NCBI RefSeq assembly: GCF_015277735.1
Contig: NZ_JADHDA010000004.1
Coordinates: forward strand, 434,001 to 498,000
DNA length: 64,000 nt
Direction of reading: 5' to 3'
Origin: Psychrobacter sp. NG254
Lineage (GTDB): Bacteria; Pseudomonadota; Gammaproteobacteria; Pseudomonadales; Moraxellaceae
The notes below the pieces were generated by a model that worked only from the letters and a program-made list of their open reading frames with translations, did no database searches and was not told where the DNA came from. Positions 33,573 through 43,819 of this stretch are shown one piece after another. Every line of letters starts with the position of its first letter. Position 1 is the stretch's first letter. The position numbers and the translations under genes were made by a program.

Positions 33573-34463
33573 ATGACGTTTAGCCAACTTGAAGTATTTG
33601 TGGTCGTTGCAGAGCTGTGCGGATTTACCTTGGCAGCCCAACAGTTAGGTATTAGTCAGTCAGCTGTTTCGCACGCACTGAAAAAACTTGAGGAGGACTT
33701 AGGAGTCAGTCTTATCGAGCGCAACAAGTCACAGGCAGAATTGACTGTCGCTGGCACTCGATTACTACCCCGCGCTCGAGAAATACTGGGGTTGTCTGAG
33801 ACCATACGCCAAGAAGCTGCTGATATTAAGGGGTTGCAGCTGGGTAGTCTGCGTATTGGTTCTTTCGGTCCCACTTCCTCTTTGCGCTTACTTCCTGAGA
33901 TCTTAAAGGGTTACCGTAAGCAATTTCCCAATATTGAGGTGCGTATTGATGAAGGAAATGATCAGCAGGTCGTGCAATGGTTACAAGAGCGGCGTGTTGA
34001 TGTTGGCTTTGTGGTGCTTCCTGATGAGCATTTTGATACCTTTGCATTGATTGAAGATCAAATGGTTGCTCTTATTCCCAAAACACATTCATTGGCGAAT
34101 AAAGACGAAATTGCACTTCAAGATTTATGTCATGTCCCTTTTATTCTGACCGAAGCTGGTTCAGCGCAACTCATCTCCAAGCTATTTGCATCCGAGGATC
34201 TGATCCCTGATATTCGCTACAGAACGACCCAATTGATGACGACAATTGCCTTGGTTGCAAAAGGAGAAGGCGTTGCCCTTGTTGCTGAATTAGCACTCCC
34301 TCAAGCTTTGCCAACCGATGGCTATGTGGTTCGACAAGTAGCGCCGCAATACAGACGAACGATTGGTTTAGCACTGCACAGTACCCGGCAAGCTTCTCCT
34401 GCGGCACAGGCATTTATAAAAATGGCCGTACAATTATCAAAAAAGGGAAACTTGGCACGTTAA
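33573..34463 (+). CDS. LysR-type transcriptional regulator
   Basis: This 296-residue regulator has an N-terminal helix-turn-helix (LAAQQLGISQSAVSHALKKLEEDLG) and a LysR substrate-binding domain beginning LGSLRIGSFGPTSSLRLLP. It is transcribed divergently from the EamA exporter, so it likely controls that gene in response to the exported compound. The shared 83-bp promoter contains GTTAAC and GTTAAG boxes about 30 bp apart, in the style of a LysR site, but the match is loose. AAAAGG lies immediately before the ATG. Confidence 0.9.
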   Translation: MTFSQLEVFVVVAELCGFTLAAQQLGISQSAVSHALKKLEEDLGVSLIERNKSQAELTVAGTRLLPRAREILGLSETIRQEAADIKGLQLGSLRIGSFGPTSSLRLLPEILKGYRKQFPNIEVRIDEGNDQQVVQWLQERRVDVGFVVLPDEHFDTFALIEDQMVALIPKTHSLANKDEIALQDLCHVPFILTEAGSAQLISKLFASEDLIPDIRYRTTQLMTTIALVAKGEGVALVAELALPQALPTDGYVVRQVAPQYRRTIGLALHSTRQASPAAQAFIKMAVQLSKKGNLAR

Positions 34464-34513
34464 GACGAGAATACAGCGGCTATGTGAAAATCGGAGTTTT
34501 AGTTGATTTTAAT

Positions 34514-34610
34514 TTAGGGCGTGTTGAACATTGGGAATAAAACGATGGCAAAAAATAGCAAACGGTTAGTCTTTAAGTTCTCACACAAAAAAGACATCGT
34601 TTGCTAGCCT
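34514..34610. repeat. IS-end-like motif with hairpin
   Basis: TTAGGGCGTGTTGAAC at 34514-34529 resembles the termini of other short repeats in this window. It is followed by TAGCAAACG and, ~35 bases later, CGTTTGCTA, a 9-bp inverted pair. No transposase remains; this could be a solo insertion-sequence end. Confidence 0.4.
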
Positions 34611-34669
34611 CGTACAATGCTCAAAGATCAACATTGGACACATCATCTACTAACTTCAGTCCTAAAAAC

Positions 34670-36457
34670 TCAAGATAAAATCATCGAAATATAACCGCCA
34701 ATCAAAGCTAAGACGGTCGTAAGCGCATAACTGACAGGGTAAGGTATAGCGGCAACTGAACTTTTTGACTCTTCCATAATTGCATTTAGTCCAGGCGTAC
34801 TATTTCTAGCGCCAGTTGCGGCACCATCAGCAATAATTGAGTTAAGTTTAAAGAATTTCACCCCTATCCAGAAGGCAACGAGCGGTGGTATTAACGCACC
34901 TGCTATTCCGATTACTGCTAGCCATAATAGAGTATCACCATGTAAGGCTGTAATAACTTTAGGCCCAACATTGGCGGCTAAAACTGCCACAAAAACGTTT
35001 AAACCAAAATCTTGCAAGAAGCTTCTGGCGCCTTCATGTATCGGACCACCAAACTCAGGGTTGCGACTGCGAAAATAACTAACGGCAATCCCAGCAAGAA
35101 TACACCCTGCTGAAGTTCCTAGTGCAAATGGAATACCTGCAATTCGGACCGTTATAATACCGACTAAATATCCGATAACCATCGCAACGGCAAGATAAAT
35201 TATTTCAGACTTCATGGTTGGTAATATTACTCGTCCTCCCAAGCGTTGCCCTGCCATATTTAAAGCCACATCTGGACCTGCCAATCTAATCACATCGCCG
35301 AAAGAAATCTGTGTTTTAGGACCTAGGGGGATTTCATTACCTGCTCTAAATAAAGCTTGAACCGTGACGCCTCCTATTCCTGACTCGCTGAGGTCATCAA
35401 TATTTTGACCTGAGATATCATGAGAGCCGATGTGAATATCCGCAACTTCTATAGGAACATTGCGAGCCAATTGATCATCAGCTTCAGGTCCGATAAGCTC
35501 ATTGTCTACAAAAATCAAATCATGAATATTGGCTCTAACCGTAACGATATCGTTCAGTTGAACGATAGGATCATCTGATAACTCTACAATCGCACCATTT
35601 CTAACCAAACGTAAAATAGGCGCTTGCGGATACTCTTTGACTAACGCTGAGATACTTTTGCCAACAATGTTTTTGTGAGTCACATAAAAGGCGCGTAAAT
35701 CATACGGTGAAAAACCCAGTGTTAATGCCTGAGGTGCTCCAGGTAAAGGATCTGTCGCACCGCCATTATAATTAGCTTCAGCGGCTTTAGCCTCTTCAGC
35801 AGAGTTGTAACCAAAAATCTTAGGTAAATAGCGAATGAGTAAAATAATACCAACAGTGGATAAGACATAGCTAACGGCATAGGCTGCAGCCATATTGGCA
35901 CCAATTTCTTCCGCTGTTATTCCTGACGGTGGTATATAGGCACCACTCGATAAAGCGCCTTGCCCCACTCCTAGTATGGCCGTTATGGTATAGCTGCCAG
36001 AGATAAGTCCTGTTGCGTATCCAGGTGCTAAGCCTGCAAACTTTGCCCCAAAAAAGCAGATAATCCAGTTTAGTGACCAGACAATGACGCCGATACTAAT
36101 GAATGCCAAACCACCTTTTTTTAATCCAGCAAAAAACTGAGGTCCAACTTTAAGCCCTAAAGCATACATAAAAAGAAGGAGCATAAAGGTTGAAAGAACC
36201 CCTGGTATGGCATAAGTAATATCATAAGCAGATTGTGCAATCATCGAAAGCATAACCCCTACCAGCAAAGTACCTGCTGTTGACCCTAAAGAGATATTCT
36301 TGATGCTACGATTACCAATATAAGTACCTAAAGCTAATGATAACAAGATAAATACTATGGGCTGATTATCCAGCAGTTGAAAAAATCCATGTAAGCCTGA
36401 AGCAGTAACAGGCTCTATCTTATCGAATATCTGACCGACTACCGTAGGATTACTCAT
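34670..36457 (-). CDS. AspT/YidE-family amino acid exchanger
   Basis: This inner-membrane protein of 595 residues has the duplicated AspT/YidE/YbjL architecture: ~5-6 helices (residues 30-200), two cytoplasmic RCK_C (TrkA-C) domains (~255-400, with KNIVGKSISALVKEYP and GNEIPLGPKTQISFGDVIRLAGP), then a second set of helices. The characteristic block GIKFFKLN-like and DGAATGARNSTPGLNAIMEES lies near 560. AspT exchanges aspartate for alanine beside a decarboxylase, generating proton motive force. Here it begins 9 bp after the stop of a glutamate decarboxylase, so glutamate/GABA exchange is the natural inference, replacing the usual GadC. Confidence 0.85.
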   Translation of the reverse strand: MSNPTVVGQIFDKIEPVTASGLHGFFQLLDNQPIVFILLSLALGTYIGNRSIKNISLGSTAGTLLVGVMLSMIAQSAYDITYAIPGVLSTFMLLLFMYALGLKVGPQFFAGLKKGGLAFISIGVIVWSLNWIICFFGAKFAGLAPGYATGLISGSYTITAILGVGQGALSSGAYIPPSGITAEEIGANMAAAYAVSYVLSTVGIILLIRYLPKIFGYNSAEEAKAAEANYNGGATDPLPGAPQALTLGFSPYDLRAFYVTHKNIVGKSISALVKEYPQAPILRLVRNGAIVELSDDPIVQLNDIVTVRANIHDLIFVDNELIGPEADDQLARNVPIEVADIHIGSHDISGQNIDDLSESGIGGVTVQALFRAGNEIPLGPKTQISFGDVIRLAGPDVALNMAGQRLGGRVILPTMKSEIIYLAVAMVIGYLVGIITVRIAGIPFALGTSAGCILAGIAVSYFRSRNPEFGGPIHEGARSFLQDFGLNVFVAVLAANVGPKVITALHGDTLLWLAVIGIAGALIPPLVAFWIGVKFFKLNSIIADGAATGARNSTPGLNAIMEESKSSVAAIPYPVSYALTTVLALIGGYISMILS

Positions 36458-36466
36458 AATGCTCTT

Positions 36467-37846
36467 CTATGTGTGATGAAAGGTACGAGTAGAGCTAGAA
36501 TGTGAAACTGGATGCGCTTTATAGTATTCAACAGCGGCTTTAATATCACGTAATAACAACGCGGCCATATCTCGACTGATACCATGACGAATTAAGATGC
36601 GTTGAATAACCGTATCCTGGCGATCATTTGGTAGCGGATAAGAGGCTATTTGCCAACCATGTTGACGAACCTTGTCAGATAAATCATAGAGATTGAAACC
36701 CCAATCTCCTTCTTTTAGGGTGTAACTAAGGGCGGGTAGTCCACCTCGTCCATCATAAAAAATCTCAAATGGCCCTAACTTTGAGATTTCATCTGCCAAC
36801 CATTGAGCGGTATCCACACAAGCTTGTTGAACACCTTTATACCCCTCAAATCCTAATCGTAAAAAATTATAGTATTGCGCTACAATTTGACCACCTGGTC
36901 GAGAAAAGTTAAGCGCAAAGGTTGCCATGTTTCCACCTAAATAATCTACATAGAATATCAAATCTTCTGGCAAGTCTTCTTCTGAGCGCCAAACTATCCA
37001 ACCGACACCTAGTGGTGCTAGACCATATTTATGACCACTGGCATTGATAGATTTCACTCTATCAATACGAAAATCCCACTCAAGTTCAGGTTGAATGAAG
37101 GGCGCTATAAATCCACCCGAAGCGGCATCTACATGGATAGGTATGTCCCATCCTTTTTCGCTTTGAATAGCATCTAGCTCTTTCGCCATCGCAGCGACGT
37201 CTTCATACACACAAGTGTAAGTCACCCCTAAGGTAGGAATGACACCAATGGTATTCTCATCAACATAGTCTTTTATTTTTTTGGGATTTGTACCAACCTC
37301 ATCACCTTCAAGTGGAATTTGGCGAAGTTCAACATCAAAATACCGCGCAAATTTATGCCAACAAATCTGTACCGGCCCAACGACCAAATTAGGCTTTGAA
37401 GTATCTAATCCTGCTGATTCACGTTTTTGACGCCAGCGCCATTTCATGGCTAATCCACCAAGCATACAAGCTTCTGATGAGCCAGTAGTTGAGCAACCAA
37501 GAGTCGTATGAGCTTGTGGACTATTCCATAGATCCGCTAAGATATGGACACAACGCGCTTCCATTTCAGCAGTCTGTGGATATTCATCCTTATCAATCAT
37601 GTTTTTATCGACACATAAGTCCATGATGTCATGAACCTCATCTTCCATCCATGTTGTACAAAATGTAGCCAGATTCTGCTTGGCATTGCCATCGAGAAGC
37701 AGCTCATCTTTTATAAACTGAGCAACAACTTCTGGCTGAGTACTATTTTGAGGCAATTGAAATTTATTGAGTAGCGTATTACTCATTGGGTCTTCGTAAA
37801 CGTCTTCGCTAATAGGATCTATCCGATTTCGGTTGTGTAAAGGCAT
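36467..37846 (-). CDS. gadB: glutamate decarboxylase (PLP-dependent)
   Basis: This is a 459-residue cytosolic PLP enzyme converting glutamate to GABA and CO2 while consuming a proton. Matches to GadA/GadB include the N-terminal block with [22 protein letters not shown], the active-site aspartate in [10 protein letters not shown], and the PLP lysine in [12 protein letters not shown] near residue 275. The last residues are FHHT; in E. coli GadB the penultimate histidine caps the active site at neutral pH, so pH control is probably conserved. It is followed by an AspT-type exchanger in the same operon, giving a two-gene acid-resistance or energy-conserving cycle. The start (AAGGAACG upstream) fits family length. 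Confidence 0.92.
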   Translation of the reverse strand: MPLHNRNRIDPISEDVYEDPMSNTLLNKFQLPQNSTQPEVVAQFIKDELLLDGNAKQNLATFCTTWMEDEVHDIMDLCVDKNMIDKDEYPQTAEMEARCVHILADLWNSPQAHTTLGCSTTGSSEACMLGGLAMKWRWRQKRESAGLDTSKPNLVVGPVQICWHKFARYFDVELRQIPLEGDEVGTNPKKIKDYVDENTIGVIPTLGVTYTCVYEDVAAMAKELDAIQSEKGWDIPIHVDAASGGFIAPFIQPELEWDFRIDRVKSINASGHKYGLAPLGVGWIVWRSEEDLPEDLIFYVDYLGGNMATFALNFSRPGGQIVAQYYNFLRLGFEGYKGVQQACVDTAQWLADEISKLGPFEIFYDGRGGLPALSYTLKEGDWGFNLYDLSDKVRQHGWQIASYPLPNDRQDTVIQRILIRHGISRDMAALLLRDIKAAVEYYKAHPVSHSSSTRTFHHT

Positions 37847-38196
37847 AATCTAACGTTCCTTTATATGATTGAAAACTCATTGTATGTGTCGACCTATAAA
37901 TATTAGATACCTTTGCAAGTTTAGAATATGTTGCCTTATTGTTAAGTTAAATTTATATGATAGTTATGTTATTGTTAAACAAAGTAATATTTATCTTAAA
38001 TAAATATTTAAATTAACTAACTAAATTATGGGCTATATTTGTAGGCATTAACTTGGAAAATCATAGTTACGCAACCAGACGATAATAACTAAACTGCATT
38101 TTTAGTGATATCGCTGATGGCTTCGAATCTTGTTTTGTAGTCTTGGTAATAGTTCTACATTTTTTTCAACATAAATCACTCATAAGCTATCTGAAT
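37847..38196. other. AT-rich gap
   Basis: This gap of about 350 bp lies between the gadB start and the efflux operon's stop. It must hold the gadB promoter within 37860-38000. A 22-codon open minus-strand stretch (NYYQDYKTRFEAIS, ending 38090s) reads like the tail of a lost gene, but is too short to name. No convincing hairpin is visible. Confidence 0.35.
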
Positions 38197-39666
38197 TTAC
38201 GATGCCTCCGCAGTGATATCCTCTCCCCATCCTCCTCCTAATGATTTATAAAGGTTCAGCAGCATTTGTGCTCGAGCTAGCTGCGACTGAACCAAGTTTT
38301 CTTGTATTTGTTCTGAGTCCAGCTGCGCGGTCAGTGCCTCATCTAACGTTTGATAACCATAACGAAATAGTTTTTCGGCATCGGTGGCACGTTTTACAGA
38401 CTGCCGATAAGCCTTATTCAATAAGATTTGTTGCTGCTGCAGCGCCTGATGTGCTTGGTAGGTATTATCGACCTCACCAAGCGCACGCAGTAGACTTCGA
38501 TCATATTGCAGTAGCGCAGTTTGCAATCGAGCATCGGCGCTTTCAATATTGGCTTCAATCCGGCCATTGGTAAAAATCGGCACATTTATACCCACACTAA
38601 GTATACTGCCCCAGCCCTTCAAATCCGGTACATCACTGTCAACATCAATACGCCCGCCTTGACCTAAAAAACGAATGGAGAAACGTGGCAGCAGATCAGC
38701 TTTGGCACTTGCCAGTTTGGCAGAATAGGCATTGACTTGTGCGCCATAGGCACGCAGATCTGGACGACGTTCTAGCAACCCTTGTGGCGTTTGGCCACTG
38801 GGCGCACTCGGTTGATGATTGAGAATGTCTACAGTCGCGGAAGGCAACTCAAAACCTTGCGGTACTTGCCCGATAAGTACAGCTATGCTACGTACGTGTG
38901 TGGCATATTTTGCATTGATTGTGCTTTTTTTCGCACGCATGGCATTGAGCTTACTTTGGACATTGTTGACTTCATACATGGTGACTTGACCTGCTTGAAA
39001 ACGCCCTTTTATATATCGCTCAAAGCGCGTCAATATCTCTACATTGCGAGCGGTAATGACTTCACGCTGCTGGGCAGCACGGGCTTGAAAATAGTGATCA
39101 GCAATTTGATCTGCCAGTAGCATTTGCGCGCCATATACTTTTTCTTGTACACCCAACGCCGCATAACGTGCGGCATCAGCATCACTTTGTTTTCTGCCAA
39201 ATATATCTGGCTCCCACGCAGCAGAGAATCCCGCATTAGCATGACTGCTGTCTATATCTTGGTGCGTCTCCAGCAGCGCTGTACTAGCACCCAATAGACG
39301 ACTGAGGTTGTCATTTGCAGACAGATGAGCCGAACCATTTATAAGGCCCGCTGAAGCATTGACGCCAGCTTGTGGCCCAAGATCAGCAGTGGCAAGACGA
39401 CTGATTGCCACTGCTTCTGCAAAACGACTTTCAGCGATGCGGATATCGGGGCTGTCTTGTAAGCCTTGCTCTATCAGGCGACTTAATAGCGGATCTTGCC
39501 ATTGTCGCCACCAGTGGCTAATTTCTGGACTGCCCTTCGCCGCTTTGTTTTCGTCAAATGTTGTCGGAATAGAAATGTCACTTTGGCGTACAACCTGTGT
39601 GCTTTGGCAGGCGCTTAAGATCAAGACCAATGCTCCCAAACTCACAATTTTGGATAATGGAAACAT
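38197..39666 (-). CDS. outer-membrane efflux lipoprotein (NodT/OprM family)
   Basis: This is a 489-residue outer-membrane factor. The N-terminus has a lipoprotein signal ending LSAC, with the lipidated cysteine at ~19. Two OEP repeats follow (~residues 60-240 and 250-480) with typical wording: ISHWWRQWQDPLLSRLIEQ, EPDIFGRKQSDADAARYAA, VPQGFELP and LLERRPDLRAYGAQV. It would form the trimeric tunnel for export across the outer membrane. AGGAG before the ATG supports the start. It is the last gene of a minus-strand operon with a HlyD-type adaptor and two ABC-2 components, so it completes a tripartite system. The cargo is unknown. Confidence 0.92.
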   Translation of the reverse strand: MFPLSKIVSLGALVLILSACQSTQVVRQSDISIPTTFDENKAAKGSPEISHWWRQWQDPLLSRLIEQGLQDSPDIRIAESRFAEAVAISRLATADLGPQAGVNASAGLINGSAHLSANDNLSRLLGASTALLETHQDIDSSHANAGFSAAWEPDIFGRKQSDADAARYAALGVQEKVYGAQMLLADQIADHYFQARAAQQREVITARNVEILTRFERYIKGRFQAGQVTMYEVNNVQSKLNAMRAKKSTINAKYATHVRSIAVLIGQVPQGFELPSATVDILNHQPSAPSGQTPQGLLERRPDLRAYGAQVNAYSAKLASAKADLLPRFSIRFLGQGGRIDVDSDVPDLKGWGSILSVGINVPIFTNGRIEANIESADARLQTALLQYDRSLLRALGEVDNTYQAHQALQQQQILLNKAYRQSVKRATDAEKLFRYGYQTLDEALTAQLDSEQIQENLVQSQLARAQMLLNLYKSLGGGWGEDITAEAS

Positions 39667-39814
39667 GCGCTTCTTCTCCTTATATTCTCTATCATTATTT
39701 TTAATTCAGTGCCATGGTCGAATATCAAATACGCCCTAGGACGTCTCATAGAAGCTATCCTAGGATATCGTTATATGTATGACTGGCTTTTATTGAGCCA
39801 AGCTGTTTTGCGCA

Positions 39815-40933
39815 TTATCCCAGCTGTTCAAGCATCGCTTTGAATCGTGCTAAAGCAAAAATAAGAAACACGACACCAATACCTGTCATGACTAATAGCT
39901 CAGGCCAAACAATGTCCAAGCCAGCATTACGGAATAAAACATTTTGAGTAAAGCTGACAAACTGAGTCGTGGGCCAATACTCGCTTATCATTTGTGCCGC
40001 TTCGGGCATATTGCTGCGCGGCGCTATAGAGCCAGATAAGAGTAACGATACGACTAAGACAGGCAACATCAATAAGGCAAACTGCGGCATACTCGGTGCC
40101 ATGGTTGATAGCATAATGCCGAGAGAAGATATGGAGAACAGATACACGACCACACCACTACCGAATAAAAGCAGCGACCCATTAATGGGAATGCCGAGCA
40201 GATATTGGATCACAAAAACCATCGATAACATGGAGGCACATAAAATCACCAAGCTATTGGCAAGTATTTTTGAAATCACGATTTCTGTTGTATTGACTGG
40301 CATCACCAAGAGATGCTCGATGGTGCCACGTTCGCGTTCACGGATAACAGCGGCACCAGACAACCCTATTGCCAAGAGCGCAATCATATTGCAGACTTCC
40401 ATAACTGGTGTGTACCAGTAGCTGTCTCCATTTGGGTTAAATATCATGTTCAGTACTGGCTTGACTAACAAGGGTATATCTTCTTGCTTTAAAAAATCAC
40501 TCACTTCCTGATTAAATATTTGGAGAATATAGGCTTGCCCAATACCTGCTTGAGTCATGGTGGTGGCATCAATTAACAGCTGAACTTGCGGTTTTCGTCC
40601 AGCCAGCACATCCCGTTCAAACCCAGGTGGAAATTCCAATACAAAAATAAGCTTGCTCTTGTCCATCAATTCATCGACATCTTCGCGTTTCACATCGACA
40701 GGAGGCAGAAAGTAAGGTTGTTGTAGAGCATCTCGAATTTGTCTGGTCAGGGCTGTGCGGTCTAAATCTATAATACCTACAGGCGCATTACGTACATCCG
40801 TATTGATGCCTTCTGCCACAGTATAAATAGTGACAGAGAACACGAAGCCAATCATGAGAAACAGTATCTTGTCTCCAAACAGACTGCGCAATTCTTTGAT
40901 GGTCAACGTCCAGATATTTTTAAAAGTCTGCAC
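39815..40933 (-). CDS. ABC-2 type permease (YhhJ/YbhR-like)
   Basis: This 372-residue membrane component has one N-terminal helix, a large periplasmic domain (~residues 40-175) and five C-terminal helices, with the conserved VIRERERGTIEHLLVMPV between them. That layout is the ABC-2/DrrB type used in YbhR, YbhS and YhhJ. Translation starts with GTG at 40931-40933, directly abutting the TAA of the previous gene, and AGGAGG lies inside that gene's end, so expression is coupled. It probably pairs with the permease half of the fused upstream protein to form the membrane channel. Confidence 0.9.
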   Translation of the reverse strand: MQTFKNIWTLTIKELRSLFGDKILFLMIGFVFSVTIYTVAEGINTDVRNAPVGIIDLDRTALTRQIRDALQQPYFLPPVDVKREDVDELMDKSKLIFVLEFPPGFERDVLAGRKPQVQLLIDATTMTQAGIGQAYILQIFNQEVSDFLKQEDIPLLVKPVLNMIFNPNGDSYWYTPVMEVCNMIALLAIGLSGAAVIRERERGTIEHLLVMPVNTTEIVISKILANSLVILCASMLSMVFVIQYLLGIPINGSLLLFGSGVVVYLFSISSLGIMLSTMAPSMPQFALLMLPVLVVSLLLSGSIAPRSNMPEAAQMISEYWPTTQFVSFTQNVLFRNAGLDIVWPELLVMTGIGVVFLIFALARFKAMLEQLG

Positions 40934-43705
40934 TTATACCTCCTGCTTTTTCAGGAAAATAGAGGCAAATGTGATAAATGCCAAGGCAAAAGCGGTCAAA
41001 ACCATGTACTCCGTCAAAAAACTGGACCAACTCAGTCCTTTAGTAAACCCGCCAATACTGATACGCTGATACCAAGATGCGGGGAACCCGACCCCAATGG
41101 CATAAGCGATGCCGTCCATACTAGAGAGCGGGTACAACAACCCAGAGTAGTTAATAGTGGGTATCAGAGTGACGATGGCGGTGACAAACAAGGCGGCAAC
41201 CTGTGTGCGAACCAAACTAGACACTAAAAGCCCCAGTCCTGTAGACACATAGACCAACAGCAATGCGCCAAAAGACATCGCCAAAAAAGAGCCTTTTATG
41301 GGCACTTTGAACCAAAATATGGCCATGAGCACAAGTATGAGATAATTGATCAGTCCCAGAACGACATAAGGTAGCTGTTTTCCAAGTAGGTATTGAGGCA
41401 CACTGGCTGGTGATGTGTAGAGGTTTGATATCGAGCCAACTTCACGCTCACGTACCACACCCAGCGTGGTCATCATTGCCGGAATCAACATGAGTATCAT
41501 CATTAGCACACTGGGAATGACCGCGTTCACACTTTTGAAATCTTGGTTATACATAAAGCGTGGAACCACTTCAGCGGCAGGATCTAAGTCGATAGGCAAG
41601 CCAGTATCTTGAAGAAGGTCTTTGATATATATCCTCATAATCCCTCCTACATAGCCCTCAATATTGGCCGCATTGAATGGCACTGTCCCATCAATATAAA
41701 AGCTCGCTTCTGGTTGTCTATTGGCCAATAAATCACGTCCATAATCCACTGGAATATCAATAACCAATTGCGTCTCAGAGCTTCTAAGCGCGTATTCAGC
41801 AGCCTTTATAGAGTCTACGGGTGACGTAGATGTAAAATATTCTGAGCCCGAAAAGTACTCCGTCAACTGTCGACTTTGTGCAGAGTGATCTTGATCCAGT
41901 ATCGTATAAGGTAAATCGTGCACATCAAAAGAGATACTCCAACCGGTCATGACCATCAAAATAATAGGTCCAACGATAGCAAAAAATAGCCTGATTTTAT
42001 CGCGTAATAGCTCTTTAAATTCGCGCGTAGCAAATGTCCAAACAGTGGTAAACCAATACTTAAGCGTGTCGGTTTTGTCGGTTTGACTATCAGGTTCAGA
42101 CGCTATGATCGCTGATTCTGCTGGTGTATTTTCAGTCGTGTCGTTTTGGCTGGTAGGTTCAGTGTCATTTTTTTCATCTTCGAGCAGATACTCTACAAAG
42201 GCTTCTTCGAGGTCCTCTGCTTGTTTATTATGTGTCAGCTCTGTCGGTGTACCAACGACCAGCACGCGACCACGATGCATAAAAGAGATGCGATCGCATC
42301 GACTGGCCTCATTCATAAAATGAGTAGAAATAAATATAGTGATTTTATCTTCTCGTGAAAGCGTCAATAGCTGTCGCCAAAACATATCACGAGCACCAGG
42401 ATCGACACCTGAGGTTGGCTCATCCAAAATCAATACTTCGGGATGATGCAGACAAGCCGCTGCCAGCTGTAATCTTTGGCGGATACCTAGTGACAATGAG
42501 GCTGGCGCTGTATCCGCCACAGCACTGAGGTCAAATTTATCTAACGCATCCTTTACAGCTTGCTGTCCACGCTCCCCTTCTATTTGATAAAGGGTTGCAT
42601 GCAGCTCTAAGTTTTGACGTACGCTCAATTCTTCATAAAGCGAGAAAGACTGCGACATATAACCGACACGCATTTTTGTCGCTATATCATTTGCATCGAT
42701 AGATTGACCCAGCAGTTTGGCTGAGCCCTCTGTTTTATCAATCAATCCAGTCAGCATCTTCATCGTGGTCGATTTACCACAACCATTAGAGCCTAAAAAA
42801 CCAAAAATCTCACCTTTCTCAATACAAAAGCTGACATTATCAACCGCTGTAAAGTCTCCAAAACGTTTGGTTAGGTTTTTTGCCTCAATAGCGGGCGGTG
42901 CATCAGGATCAGGGACAAATGGCGTGATAACCAACGCGCCTGCATTCGTTTGTTTCTCTAGTGGCAATAACTTGATGTAGGCTTCTTCAAGTGATGTGAC
43001 ATTCAGCTCTGTCATGACGGTTTGCGTCCGCTGGTTGGCTAAGAGCTTGCCATCATCCATCGCTAGCAGGTATTCAAAATTTTTGGCTTCATCAATATAG
43101 GCTGTCGACACGATGACCGTCATCTCTTGACGTTCAGCTTGTAGCGAGGCCACTAATGACCAGAATTGACGGCGTGATAAAGGGTCTACCCCTGTGGTTG
43201 GCTCATCCAGAATCAGTAAGTCAGGATTGTGCACCAACGCACAGCATAAGCTCAGTTTTTGCTTCATTCCGCCCGAAAGCTTGCCAGCCGCACGATCGGG
43301 AAATGGTGCTAGTCCAGTTGCCTCAAGTAAACGGGCTATTCGTACATGGCGCTCATGCGCATTCAATCCAAACAGTCGCGCATGAAATTCTACATTTTCA
43401 TATACCGACAGAGTTGGATAAAGATTATGCCCTAAGCCTTGTGGCATAAAGGCGATATGTTTTGACAGCGCCTCACGTGCAGATTTTTCTGCCATATCCT
43501 TACCGAATACTTGCACGGAGCCATTTTGAATGACCTTGACCCCTGCAATAAGAGACAACAACGTTGATTTCCCAACACCATCAGGACCAATTAGCCCAAC
43601 GGTGCTCCCTTGTAAAATATTTAGGGAAATATTATCAAGAGCAACCGTTTTGCCATATGTATGCGAAACAGCGTTAATTTCAACGGCGGTATGTTGGCTA
43701 TCCAT
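40934..43705 (-). CDS. fused ABC transporter: two ATPase domains plus ABC-2 permease (RbbA-like)
   Basis: This 923-residue fusion contains two nucleotide-binding domains and a membrane part. Domain 1 has Walker A GPDGVGKST (~residue 38), signature LSGGMKQKL and Walker B LLILDEPTTGVDP. Domain 2 has Walker A GSNGCGKST (~320), signature LSLGIRQRL and LILDEPTSGVDP. After an acidic Thr/Asp-rich linker (~505-545) comes an ABC-2 permease with its REREVGSISNLYTSPAS block. This is the architecture of RbbA/YhiH proteins, which were linked to ribosomes in E. coli but are encoded with YhiI/YhhJ export partners. Here the neighbours (HlyD adaptor, second permease, OprM) argue for efflux. Confidence 0.92.
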   Translation of the reverse strand: MDSQHTAVEINAVSHTYGKTVALDNISLNILQGSTVGLIGPDGVGKSTLLSLIAGVKVIQNGSVQVFGKDMAEKSAREALSKHIAFMPQGLGHNLYPTLSVYENVEFHARLFGLNAHERHVRIARLLEATGLAPFPDRAAGKLSGGMKQKLSLCCALVHNPDLLILDEPTTGVDPLSRRQFWSLVASLQAERQEMTVIVSTAYIDEAKNFEYLLAMDDGKLLANQRTQTVMTELNVTSLEEAYIKLLPLEKQTNAGALVITPFVPDPDAPPAIEAKNLTKRFGDFTAVDNVSFCIEKGEIFGFLGSNGCGKSTTMKMLTGLIDKTEGSAKLLGQSIDANDIATKMRVGYMSQSFSLYEELSVRQNLELHATLYQIEGERGQQAVKDALDKFDLSAVADTAPASLSLGIRQRLQLAAACLHHPEVLILDEPTSGVDPGARDMFWRQLLTLSREDKITIFISTHFMNEASRCDRISFMHRGRVLVVGTPTELTHNKQAEDLEEAFVEYLLEDEKNDTEPTSQNDTTENTPAESAIIASEPDSQTDKTDTLKYWFTTVWTFATREFKELLRDKIRLFFAIVGPIILMVMTGWSISFDVHDLPYTILDQDHSAQSRQLTEYFSGSEYFTSTSPVDSIKAAEYALRSSETQLVIDIPVDYGRDLLANRQPEASFYIDGTVPFNAANIEGYVGGIMRIYIKDLLQDTGLPIDLDPAAEVVPRFMYNQDFKSVNAVIPSVLMMILMLIPAMMTTLGVVREREVGSISNLYTSPASVPQYLLGKQLPYVVLGLINYLILVLMAIFWFKVPIKGSFLAMSFGALLLVYVSTGLGLLVSSLVRTQVAALFVTAIVTLIPTINYSGLLYPLSSMDGIAYAIGVGFPASWYQRISIGGFTKGLSWSSFLTEYMVLTAFALAFITFASIFLKKQEV

Positions 43706-43819
43706 ACGTTATCTCTCAGTTTGTATCGTTAATTTATTCATAAAGATAACTCTTCGGTTGTAAAACCCTCTGAATAATTTATGACGTCATTTTCTGCTGT
43801 CATACTCGAACGTGAGAAA

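Noticed and set aside
38080..38160. 22-codon tail NYYQDYKTRFEAIS on the minus strand
   Set aside because: Too short to assign and preceded by stops; mentioned only within the gap entry.
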